DNA of 64,000 bases from Chlorocebus sabaeus. Its lineage: Eukaryota > Chordata > Mammalia > Primates > Cercopithecidae. Location of the stretch: contig NW_027327637.1 of NCBI RefSeq assembly GCF_047675955.1, positions 868,001 to 932,000 of the forward strand, given 5' to 3'. Both the position numbers and the translations under genes were made by a program. This document shows positions 9,140 through 20,123 of this stretch, one piece after another; the stretch's first letter is position 1, and every line of letters starts with the position of its first letter. The notes beneath the pieces were generated by a model, which was not told where the DNA came from, searched no databases, and was given only the letters and a program-made list of their open reading frames with translations.

Positions 9140-10343
9140 ACTGGAAAGAAGCTTTCTGAGAAACTGCTCTGTGTTCTGTTAATTCATCTCACAGAGTTAC
9201 ATCTTTCCCTTCAAGAAGCCTTTCGCTAAGGCTGTTCTTGTGGAATTGGCAGAGGGATATTTGGAAGCCCATAGAGGGTTATGGTGAAAAAGGAAATATC
9301 TTTCGTTCAAAACTGGAAAGAAGCTTTCTGAGAAACTGCTCTGTGTTCTGTTAATTCATCTCACAGAGTTACATCTTTCCCTTCAAGAAGCCTTTCGCTA
9401 AGGCTGTTCTTGTGGAATTGGCAAAGGGATATTTGGAAGTCCATAGAGGGCTATGGTGAAAAAGGAAATATCTTCCGTTCAAAACTGGAAAGAAGCTTTC
9501 TGAGAAACTGCTCTGTGTTCTGTTAATTCATCTCACAGAGTTACATCTTTCCCTTCAAGAAGCCTTTCGCTAAGGCTGTTCTTGTGGAATTGGCAAAGGG
9601 ATATTTGGAAGCCCATAGAGGGCTAGGTTGAAAAAGGAAATATCGTCCGTTCAAAACTGGAAAGAAGCTTTCTGAGAAACTGCTCTGTGTTCTGTTAATT
9701 CATCTCACAGAGATACATCTTTAACTTCAAGAAGCCTTTCGCTAAGGCTGTTCTTGTGGAATTGGCAAAGGGATATTTGGAAGCCCATAGAGGGCTATGG
9801 AGAAAAAGGAAATATCTTCCGTTCAAAACTGGAAAGAAGCTTTCTGAGAAACTGTTCTATGTTCTGTTAATTCATCTCACAGAGTTACATCTTTCCCTTC
9901 AAGAAGCCTTTCGCTAAGGCTGTTCTTGTGGAATTGGCAAAGGGATATTTGGAAGCCCATAGAGGGCTATGGTGAAAAAGGAAATATCTTTCGTTCAAAA
10001 CTGGAAAGAAGCTTTCTGAGAAACTGCTCTGTGTTCTGTTAATTCATGTCACAGAGTTACATCTTTAACTTCAAGAAGCCTTTCGCTAAGGCTGTTCTTG
10101 TGGAATTGGCAAAGGGATATTTGGAAGCCCATAGAGGGCTATGGTGAAAAAGGAAATATCTTCCGTTCAAAACTGGAAAGAAGCTTTCTGAGAAACTGCT
10201 CTGTGTTCTGTTAATTCATCTCACAGAGTTACATCTTTAACTTCAAGAAGCCTTTCTCTAAGGCTGTTGTTGTGGAATTGGCAAAGGGATATTTGGAAGC
10301 CCATAGAGGGCTATGGTGAAAAAGGAAATATCTTCCGTTCAAA
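9140..10343 (+). repeat. 7-monomer unit (1,204 bp), copy 1
   Basis: Markers recur exactly 1,204 bp downstream: GGCAGAGGGATAT at about 9249, GGAAGTCCATAG at about 9436, GGGCTAGGTTG at about 9622 with TATCGTCCG after it, GAGATACATC at about 9710, CATGTCACAG at about 10045 and TTCTCTAAGG at about 10254. The base at 9139 (T in CAATACTGG) does not match its partner, which fixes the left limit of the match. I noticed no difference between the two copies at any marker checked, so the duplication looks very young. The unit contains one CTATGGAGA-type monomer. Confidence 0.85.
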
Positions 10344-11547
10344 ACTGGAAAGAAGCTTTCTGAGAAACTGCTCTGTGTTCTGTTAATTCATCTCACAGAG
10401 TTACATCTTTCCCTTCAAGAAGCCTTTCGCTAAGGCTGTTCTTGTGGAATTGGCAGAGGGATATTTGGAAGCCCATAGAGGGTTATGGTGAAAAAGGAAA
10501 TATCTTTCGTTCAAAACTGGAAAGAAGCTTTCTGAGAAACTGCTCTGTGTTCTGTTAATTCATCTCACAGAGTTACATCTTTCCCTTCAAGAAGCCTTTC
10601 GCTAAGGCTGTTCTTGTGGAATTGGCAAAGGGATATTTGGAAGTCCATAGAGGGCTATGGTGAAAAAGGAAATATCTTCCGTTCAAAACTGGAAAGAAGC
10701 TTTCTGAGAAACTGCTCTGTGTTCTGTTAATTCATCTCACAGAGTTACATCTTTCCCTTCAAGAAGCCTTTCGCTAAGGCTGTTCTTGTGGAATTGGCAA
10801 AGGGATATTTGGAAGCCCATAGAGGGCTAGGTTGAAAAAGGAAATATCGTCCGTTCAAAACTGGAAAGAAGCTTTCTGAGAAACTGCTCTGTGTTCTGTT
10901 AATTCATCTCACAGAGATACATCTTTAACTTCAAGAAGCCTTTCGCTAAGGCTGTTCTTGTGGAATTGGCAAAGGGATATTTGGAAGCCCATAGAGGGCT
11001 ATGGAGAAAAAGGAAATATCTTCCGTTCAAAACTGGAAAGAAGCTTTCTGAGAAACTGTTCTATGTTCTGTTAATTCATCTCACAGAGTTACATCTTTCC
11101 CTTCAAGAAGCCTTTCGCTAAGGCTGTTCTTGTGGAATTGGCAAAGGGATATTTGGAAGCCCATAGAGGGCTATGGTGAAAAAGGAAATATCTTTCGTTC
11201 AAAACTGGAAAGAAGCTTTCTGAGAAACTGCTCTGTGTTCTGTTAATTCATGTCACAGAGTTACATCTTTAACTTCAAGAAGCCTTTCGCTAAGGCTGTT
11301 CTTGTGGAATTGGCAAAGGGATATTTGGAAGCCCATAGAGGGCTATGGTGAAAAAGGAAATATCTTCCGTTCAAAACTGGAAAGAAGCTTTCTGAGAAAC
11401 TGCTCTGTGTTCTGTTAATTCATCTCACAGAGTTACATCTTTAACTTCAAGAAGCCTTTCTCTAAGGCTGTTGTTGTGGAATTGGCAAAGGGATATTTGG
11501 AAGCCCATAGAGGGCTATGGTGAAAAAGGAAATATCTTCCGTTCAAA
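10344..11547 (+). repeat. 7-monomer unit (1,204 bp), copy 2
   Basis: This directly adjacent second copy repeats all seven-monomer markers in order: GGCAGAGGG at about 10453, GGAAGTCC at about 10640, GGGCTAGGTTG at about 10826, GAGATACATC at 10914, CATGTCACAG at about 11249 and TTCTCTAAGG at about 11458. Correspondence with copy 1 ends before 11660, where GGCAAAGGG replaces GGCAGAGGG. The breakpoint cannot be placed more exactly than about 110 bp, because the neighbouring sequence is itself satellite. Confidence 0.85.
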
Positions 11548-13202
11548 ACTGGAAAGAAGCTTTCTGAGAAACTGCTCTGTGTTCTGTTAATTCATCTCAC
11601 AGAGTTACATCTTTCCCTTCAAGAAGCCTTTCGCTAAGGCTGTTCTTGTGGAATTGGCAAAGGGATATTTGGAAGCCCATAGAGGGCTATGGTGAAAAAG
11701 GAAATATCTTCCGTTCAAAACTGGAAAGAAGCTTTCTGAGAAACTGCTCTGTGTTCTGTTAATTCATCTCACAGAGTTACATCTTTCCCTTCAAGAAGCC
11801 TTTCGCTAAGGCTGTTCTTGTGGAATTGGCAAAGGGATATTTGGAAGCCCATACAGGGCTATGGTGAAAAAGGAAATATCTTCCGTTCAAAACTGGAAAG
11901 AAGCTTTCTGACAAACTGCTCTGTGTTCTGTTAATTCATCTCACAGAGTTACATCTTTCCCTTCAAGAAGCCTTTCGCTAAGGCTCTTCTTGTGGAATTG
12001 GCAAAGGGATATTTGGAAGCCCATAGAGGGCTATGGTGAAAAAGGAAATATCTTCCGTTCAAAACTGGAAAGAAGCTTTCTGAGAAACTGCTCTGTGTTC
12101 TGTTAATTCATCTCACAGAGTTACATCTTTCCCTTCAAGAAGCCTTTCGCTAAGGCTGTTCTTGTGGAATTGGCAAAGGGATATTTGGAAGCCCATAGAG
12201 GGCTATGGTGAAAAAGGAAATATCTTCCGTTCAAAACTGGAGAGAAGCTTTCTGAGAAACTGTTCTATGTTCTGTTAATTCATCTCACAGAGTTACATCT
12301 TTCCCTTCAAGAAGCCTTTCGCTAAGGCTGTTCTTGTGGAATTGGCAAAGGGATATTTGGAAGCCCATAGAGGGCTATGGTGAAAAAGGAAATATCTTCC
12401 GTTCAAAACTGGAAAGAAGCTTTCTGAGAAACTGCTCTGTGTTCTGTTAATTCATCTCACAGAGTTACATCTTTAACTTCAAGAAGCCTTTCGCTAAGGC
12501 TGTTCTTGTGGAATTGGCAAAGGGATATTTGGAAGCCCATAGAGGGCTATGGTGAAAAAGGAAATATCTTCCGTTCAAAACTGGAAAGAAGCTTTCTGAG
12601 AAACTGCTCTGTGTTCTGTTAATTCATCTCAAAGAGTTACATCTTTACCTTCAAGAAGCCTTTCGCTAAGGCTGTTCTTGTGGAATTGGCAAAGGGATAT
12701 TTGGAAGCCCATAGAGGGCTATGGTGAAAAAGGAAATATCTTCCGTTCAAAACTGGAAAGAAGCTTTCTGAGAAACTGCTCTGTGTTCTGTTAATTCATC
12801 TCACAGAGTTACATCTTTCCCTTCAAGAAGTCTTTCGCTAAGGCTGTTCTTGTGGAATTGGCAAAGGGATATTTGGAAGCCCATAGAGGGCTATGGTGAA
12901 AAAGGAAATATCTTCCGTTCAAAACTGGAAAGAAGCTTTCTGAGAAACTGCTCTGTGTTCTGTTAATTCATCTCACAGAGTTACATCTTTCCCTTCAAGA
13001 AGTCTTTCGCTAAGGCTGTTCTTGTGGAATTGGCAAAGGGATATTTGGAAGCCCATAGAGGGCTATGGTGAAAAAGGAAATATCTTCCGTTCAAAACTGG
13101 AAAGAAGCTTTCTGAGAAACTGCTCTGTGTTCTGTTAATTCATCTCACAGAGTTACATCTTTAACTTCAAGAAGCCTTTCGCTAAGGCTGTTCTTGTGGA
13201 AC
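11548..13202 (+). repeat. Near-consensus alpha-satellite monomers
   Basis: About ten monomers lie close to the consensus with few private markers. Noted are CATACAGGG at about 11852, CTGACAAACTG at about 11909, GGCTCTTC at about 11985, TGGAGAGAAGC with TGTTCTATG at about 12240-12266, CTCAAAGAG at about 12629, and two consecutive AGTCTTTCGC monomers at about 12830 and 13002, followed by GGAACTGGC at about 13199. The last markers are also found in this order near 52.7-52.9 kb and 62.7-62.9 kb. There is no gene or foreign sequence. Confidence 0.65.
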
Positions 13203-16200
13203 TGGCAAAGGGATATTTGGAAGCCCATAGAGGGCTATGTTGAAAAAGGAAATATCTTCCGTTCAAACCTGGAAAGAAGCTTTCTGAGAAACTGCTCTGT
13301 GTTCTGTTAATTCATGTCACAGAGTTGCATCTTTCCCTTCAGGAAGCCTTTCGCTAAGGCTGTTCTTGTGGAATTGGCAAAGGGATATTTGGAAGCCCAT
13401 AGAGGGCTATGGTGAAAAAGGAAATATCTTCCGTTCAAAACTGGAAAGAAGCTTTCTGAGAAACTGCTCTGTGTTCTGTTAATTCATCTCACAGAGTTAC
13501 ATCTTTCCCTTCAAGAAGCCTTTCGCTAAGGCTGTTCTTTTTGAATTGGCAAATTGATATTTGGAAGCCCATAGAGGGCTATGTTGAAAAAGGAAATATC
13601 TTCCGTTCAAAACTGGAAAGAAGCTTTCTGAGAAACTGCTCTGTGTTCTGTTAATTCATCTCAACGAGTTACATCTTTCCTTTCAAGAAGCCTTTCGCTA
13701 AGGCTGTTCTTGTGGAATTGGCAAAGGGATATTTGGAAGCCCATAGAGGGCTATGGTGAAAAAGGAAATATCTTCCGTTCAAAACTGGAAAGAAGCTTTC
13801 TGAGAAACTGCTCTGTGTTCTGTTAATTCATCTCACAGAGTTACATCTTTCCCTTCAAGAATCCTTTCGCTAAGGCTGTTCTTGTGGAATTGGCAAAGGG
13901 ATATTTGGAAGCCCATAGAGGGCTATGGTGAAAAAGGAAATATCTTCCGTTCAAAACTGGAGAGAAGCCTTCTGAGAAACTGTTCTATGTTCTGTTAATT
14001 CATCTCACAGAGTTACATCTTTCCCTTCAAGAAGCCTTTCGCTAAGGCTGTTCTTGTGGAATTGGCAAAGGGATATTTGGAAGCCCATAGAGGGCTATGG
14101 TGAAAAAGGAAATATCTTCCGTTCAAAACTGGAAAGAAGCTTTCTGAGAAACTGCTCTGTGTTCTGTTAATTCATCTCACAGAGTTACATCTTTAACTTC
14201 AAGAAGCCTTTCGCTAAGGCTGTTCTTGTGGAATTGGCAAAGGGATATTTGGAAGCCCATAGAGGGCTATGGTGAAAAAGGAAATATCTTCCGTTCAAAA
14301 CTGGAAAGAAGCTTTGTGAGAAACTGCTCTGTGTTCTGTTAATTCATCTCACAGAGTTACATCTTTAACTTCAAGAAGCCTTTCGCTAAGGCTGTTCTTG
14401 TGGAATTGGCAAAGGGATATTTGGAAGCCCATAGAGGGCTATGTTGAAAAAGGAAATATCTTCCGTTCAAACCTGGAAAGAAGCTTTCTGAGAAACTGCT
14501 CTGTGTTCTGTTAATTCATGTCACAGAGTTACATCTTTCCCTTCAGGAAGCCTTTCGCTAAGGCTGTTCTTGTGGAATTGGCAAAGGGATATTTGGAAGC
14601 CCATAGAGGGCTACGGTGAAAAAGAAATATCTTCCGTGCAAAACTGGAAAGAAGCTTTCTGAGAAACTGCTCTGTGTTCTGTTAATTCATCTCACAGAGT
14701 TACATCTTTCCCTTCAAGAAGCCTTTCGCTAAGGCTGTTCTTTTTGAATTGGCAAATTGATATTTGGAAGCCCATAGAGGGCTATGTTGAAAAAGGAAAT
14801 ATCTTCCGTTCAAAACTGGAAAGAAGCTTTCTGAGAAACTGCTCTGTGTTCTGTTAATTCATCTCAACGAGTTACATCTTTCCCTTCAAGAAGCCTTTCG
14901 CTTAGGCTGTTCTTGTGGAATTGGCAAAGGGATATTTGGAAGCCCATAGAGGGCTATGTTGAAAAAGGAAATATCTTCCGTTCAAAACTGGAAAGAAGCT
15001 TTCTGAGAAACTGCTCTGTGTTCTGTTAATTCATCTCACAGAGTTACATCTTTCCCTTCAAGAAGCCTTTCGCTAAGGCTGTTCTTGTGGAATTGGCAAA
15101 GGGATATTTGGAAGCCCATAGAGGGCTATGGTGAAAAAGGAAATATCTTTCGTTCAAAACTGAAAAGAAGCTTTCTGAGAAACTGCTCTGTGTTCTGTTA
15201 ATTCATCTCACAGAGTTACATCTTTCCTTTCAAGAAGCCTTTCGCTAAGGCTGTTCTTGTGGAATTGGCAAAGGGATATTTGGAAGCCCATAGAGGGCTA
15301 TGGTGAAAAAGGAAATATCTTCCGTTCAAAACTGGAAAGAAGCTTTCTGAGAAACTGCTCTGTGTTCTGTTAATTCATCTCACAGAGTTACATCTTTCCC
15401 TTCAAGAAGCCTTTCGCTAAGGCTGTTCTTGTGGAATTGGCAAAGGGATATTTGGAAGCCCATAGAGGGCTATGGTGAAAAAGGAAATATCTTCCGTTCA
15501 AAACTGGAAAGAAGCTTTCTGAGAAACTGCTCTGTGTTCTGTTAATTCATCTCACAGAGTTACATCTTTCCCTTCAAGAAGCCTTTCGCTAAGGCTGTTC
15601 TTGTGGAATTGGCAAAGGGATATTTGGAAGCCCATAGAGGGCTATGGTGAAAAAGGAAATATCTTCCGTTCAAAACTGGAGAGAAGCCTTCTGAGAAACT
15701 GTTCTATGTTCTGTTAATTCATCTCACAGAGTTACATCTTTCCCTTCAAGAAGCCTTTCGCTAAGGCTGTTCTTGTGGAATTGGCAAAGGGATATTTGGA
15801 AGCCCATAGAGGGCTATGGTGAAAAAGGAAATATCTTCCGTTCAAAACTGGAAAGAAGCTTTCTGAGAAACTGCTCTGTGTTCTGTTAATTCATCTCACA
15901 GAGTTACATCTTTAACTTCAAGAAGCCTTTCGCTAAGGCTGTTCTTGTGGAATTGGCAAAGGGATATTTGGAAGCCCATAGAGGGCTATGGTGAAAAAGG
16001 AAATATCTTCCGTTCAAAACTGGAAAGAAGCTTTCTGAGAAACTGCTCTGTGTTCTGTTAATTCATCTCACAGAGTTACATCTTTAACTTCAAGAAGCCT
16101 TTCGCTAAGGCTGTTCTTGTGGAATTGGCAAAGGGATATTTGGAAGCCCATAGAGGGCTATGGTGAAAAAGGAAATATCTTCCGTTCAAAACTGGAAAGA

Positions 16201-17371
16201 AGCTTTCTGAGAAACTGCTCTGTGTTCTGTTAATTCATCTCACAGAGTTACATCTTTCCCTTCAAGAAGCCTTTCGCTAAGGGTGTTCTTGTGGAATTGG
16301 CAAAGGGATATTTGGAAGCCCATAGAGGGCTATGGTGAAAACGGAAATATCTTCCGTTCAAAACTGGAAAGAAGCTTTCTGAGAAACTGCTCTGTGTTCT
16401 GTTAATTCATCTCACAGAGTTACATCTTTAACTTCAAGAAGCCTTTCTCTAAGGCTGTTCTTGTGGAATTGGCAAAGGGATATTTGGAAGATCATAGAGG
16501 GCTATAGAGAAAAAGGAAATATCTTCCGTTCAAAACTAGAAAGAAGCTTTCTGAGAAACTGTTCTATGTTCTGTTAATTCATCTCACAGAGTTACATCTT
16601 TCCCTTCAAGAAGCCTTTCGCTTAGGCTGTTCTTGTGGAATTGGCAAAGGGATATTTGGAAGCCCATAAAAGGCTATGGTGAAAAAGGAAATATCTTTCG
16701 TTCAAAACTGGAAAGAAGCTTTCTGAGAAACTGCTCTGTGTTCTGTTAATTCATCTCACAGAGTTACATCTTTCCCTTCAAGAAGCCTTTCGCTAAGGCT
16801 GTTCTTGTGGAATTGGCAAAGGGATATTTGGAAGCCCATAGAGGGCTATGGTGAAAAAGGAAATATTTTCCGTTCAAAACTGGAAAGAAGCTTTCTGAGA
16901 AACTGCTCTGTGTTCTGTTAATTCATCTCACAGAGTTACATCTATCCTTTCAAGAAGCCTTTCGCTAACGCTGTTCTTGTGGAATTGGCAAAGGGATATT
17001 TGGAAGCCCATAGAGGGCTATGGTGAAAAAGGAAATATCTTCCGTTCAAAACTGGAAAGAAGCTTTCTGAGAAACTGCTCTGTGTTCTGTTAATTCATCT
17101 CACAGAGTTACATCTTTCCCTTCAAGAAGCCTTTCGCTAAGGCTGTTCTTGTGGAATTGGCAAAGGGATATTTGGAAGCCCATAGAGGGCTATGGTGAAA
17201 AAGAAAATATCTTCCGTTCAAAACTGGAAAGAAGCTTTCTGAGAAACTGCTCTGTGTTCTGTTAATTCATCTCACAGAGTTACATCTTTCCCTTCAAGAA
17301 GCCTTTCGCTAAGGCTGTTTTTGTGGAATTGGCAAAGGGATATTTGGAAGCCCTTAGAGGGCTATGGTGAA
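13203..17371 (+). repeat. Mixed block with TTTTTGAATT / CTCAACGAG variant monomers
   Basis: This stretch introduces a distinctive run of monomers: ATGTTGA plus AAACCTGG plus CATGTCAC plus CAGGAAG (13239 on), then CTTTTTGAATTGG with CAAATTGAT (13537), then CTCAACGAG (13660). The run is repeated about 1,204 bp later (14443, 14740, 14863), with the second interval one base short owing to the deletion at about 14.62 kb. Monomers with GGAGAGAAGCCTT and TGTTCTATG occur at about 13960 and 15679, 10 monomers apart. Downstream markers are TAAGGGTG (about 16279), GGAAGATCATAG (about 16486) and CATAAAAGG (about 16664); these reappear 3,268 bp to the right. This block, from 14443 to about 16300, has a long-range copy at 53.66-55.5 kb. 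Confidence 0.7.
14621..14791 (+). repeat. 171-bp monomer with a single-base deletion
   Basis: The junction reads GGTGAAAAAGAAATATC instead of GGTGAAAAAGGAAATATC, so one G of the pJalpha-like box is missing. This shifts the 172-bp grid by one base for everything to the right until 59.5 kb. The corresponding monomer in the long-range copy near 53.8 kb has the normal length. The deletion therefore arose in this copy after the two separated, or was lost there. The same monomer also has GTGCAAAACTGG (about 14637) in place of GTTCAAAACTGG. Confidence 0.9.
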
Positions 17372-20123
17372 AAAGGAAATATCTTCCGTTCAAAACTGGA
17401 GAGAAGCTTTCTGAGAAACTGCTCTGTGTTCTGTTAATTCATCTCAACGAGTTACATCTTTCCCTTCAAGAAGACTTTCGCTTAGGCTGTTCTTGTGGAA
17501 TTGGCAAAGGGATATTTGGAAGCCCATAGAGGGCTATGTTGAAAAAGGAAATATCTTCCTTTCAAAACTGGAAAGAAGCTTTCTGAGAAACTGCTCTGTG
17601 TTCTGTTAATTCATCTCACAGAGTTACATCTTTAACTTCAAGAAGCCTTTCGCTAAGGCTGTTCTTGTGGAATTGGCAAAGGGATATTTGGAAGCCCATA
17701 GAGGGCTATGGTGAAAAAGGAAATATCTTCCGTTCAAAACTGGAAAGAAGCTTTCTGAGAAACTGCTCTGTGTTCTGTTAATTCATCTCACAGAGTTACA
17801 TCTTTCCCTTCAAGAAGCCTTTCGCTAAGGCTGTTCTTGTGGAATTGGCAAAGGGATATTTGGAAGCCCATAGAGGGCTATGGTGAAAAAGGAAATATCT
17901 TCCGTTCAAAACTGGAAAGAAGCTTTCTGAGAAACTGCTCTGTGTTCTGTTAATTCATCTCACAGAGTTACATCTTTCCCTTCAAGAAGCCTTTCGCTAA
18001 GGCTGTTCTTGTGGAATTAGCAAAGGGATATTTGGAAGCCCATAGAGGGCTATGTTGAAAAAGGAAATATCTTCCGTTCAAACCTGGAAAGAAGCTTTCT
18101 GAGAAACTGCTCTGTGTTCTGTTAATTCATGTCACAGAGTTACATCTTTCCCTTCAGGAAGCCTTTCGCTAAGGCTGTTCTTTTTGAATTGGCAAATTGA
18201 TATTTGGAAGCCCATAGAGGGCTATGTTGAAAAAGGAAATATCTTCCGTTCAAAACTGGAAAGAAGCTTTCTGAGAAACTGCTCTGTGTTCTGTTAATTC
18301 ATCTCACAGAGTTACATCTTTCCCTTCAAGAAGCCTTTCGCTAAGGCTGTTCTTTTTGAATTGGCAAATTGATATTTGGAAGCCCATAGAGGGCTATGTT
18401 GAAAAAGGAAATATCTTCCGTTCAAAACTGGAAAGAAGCTTTCTGAGAAACTGCTCTGTGTTCTGTTAATTCATCTCAACGAGTTACATCTTTCCCTTCA
18501 AGAAGCCTTTCGCTTAGGCTGTTCTTGTGGAATTGGCAAAGGGATATTTGGAAGCCCATAGAGGGCTATGTTGAAAAAGGAAATATCTTCCGTTCAAACC
18601 TGGAAAGAAGCTTTCTGAGAAACTGCTCTGTGTTCTGTTAATTCATCTCACAGAGTTACATCTTTCCCTTCAAGAAGCCTTTCGCTAAGGCTGTTCTTGT
18701 GGAATTGGCAAAGGGATATTTGGAAGCCCATAGAGGGCTATGGTGAAAAAGGAAATATCTTTCGTTCAAAACTGGAAAGAAGCTTTCTGAGAAACTGCTC
18801 TGTGTTCTGTTAATTCATCTCACAGAGTTACATCTTTCCTTTCAAGAAGCCTTTCGCTAACGCTGTTCTTGTGGAATTGGCAAAGGGATATTTGGAAGCC
18901 CATAGAGGGCTATGGTGAAAAAGGAAATATCTTCCGTTCAAAACTGGAAAGAAGCTTTTTGAGAAACTGCTCTGTGTTCTGTTAATTCATCTCACAGAGT
19001 TACATCTTTCCCTTCAAGAAGCCTTTCGCTAAGGCTGTTCTTGTGGAATTGGCAAAGGGATATTTGGAAGCCCATAGAGGGCTATGGTGAAAAAGGAAAT
19101 ATCTTCCGTTCAAAACTGGAAAGAAGCTTTCTGAGAAACTGCTCTGTGTTCTGTTAATTCATCTCACAGAGTTACATCTTTAACTTCAAGAAGCCTTTCG
19201 CTAAGGCTGTTCTTGTGGAATTGGCAAAGGGATATTTGGAAGCCCATAGAGGGCTATGGTGAAAAAGGAAATATCTTCCGTTCAAAACTGGAAAGAAGCT
19301 TTCTGAGAAACTGCTCTGTGTTCTGTTAATTCATCTCACAGAGTTACATCTTTAACTTCAAGAAGCCTTTCGCTAAGGCTGTTCTTGTGGAATTGGCAAA
19401 GGGATATTTGGAAGCCCATAGAGGGCTATGGTGAAAAAGGAAATATCTTCCGTTCAAAACTGGAAAGAAGCTTTCTGAGAAACTGCTCTGTGTTCTGTTA
19501 ATTCATCTCACAGAGTTACATCTTTCCCTTCAAGAAGCCTTTCGCTAAGGGTGTTCTTGTGGAATTGGCAAAGGGATATTTGGAAGCCCATAGAGGGCTG
19601 TGGTGAAAACGGAAATATCTTCCGTTCAAAACTGGAAAGAAGCTTTCTGAGAAACTGCTCTGTGTTCTGTTAATTCATCTCACAGAGTTACATCTTTAAC
19701 TTCAAGAAGCCTTTCGCTAAGGCTGTTCTTGTGGAATTGGCAAAGGGATATTTGGAAGATCATAGAGGGCTATAGAGAAAAAGGAAATATCTTCCGTTCA
19801 AAACTAGAAAGAAGCTTTCTGAGAAACTGTTCTATGTTCTGTTAATTCATCTCACAGAGTTACATCTTTCCCTTCAAGAAGCCTTTCGCTTAGGCTGTTC
19901 TTGTGGAATTGGCAAAGGGATATTTGGAAGCCCATAAAAGGCTATGGTGAAAAAGGAAATATCTTTCGTTCAAAACTGGAAAGAAGCTTTCTGAGAAACT
20001 GCTCTGTGTTCTGTTAATTCATCTCACAGAGTTACATCTTTCCCTTCAAGAAGCCTTTCGCTAAGGCTGTTCTTGTGGAATTGGCAAAGGGATATTTGGA
20101 AGCCCATAGAGGGCTATGGTGAA
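17372..20123 (+). repeat. Variable HOR unit U0, 16 monomers (2,752 bp)
   Basis: The unit is defined by its first monomer, which carries CTCAACGAG with GAAGACTTTCGCTTAGG (17443-17481). This marker pair recurs at about 20195, 23463 and 26215, giving spacings of 16, 19 and 16 monomers. Inside this unit are two adjacent TTTTTGAATT monomers at 18181 and 18353 (a one-monomer tandem duplication), a CTCAACGAG monomer at 18475, TAAGGGTG at about 19547 and GGAAGATCATAG at about 19754. Relative to 16.3-17.4 kb, a run of three monomers is missing before the next unit starts. The start phase is a convention. Confidence 0.65.
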
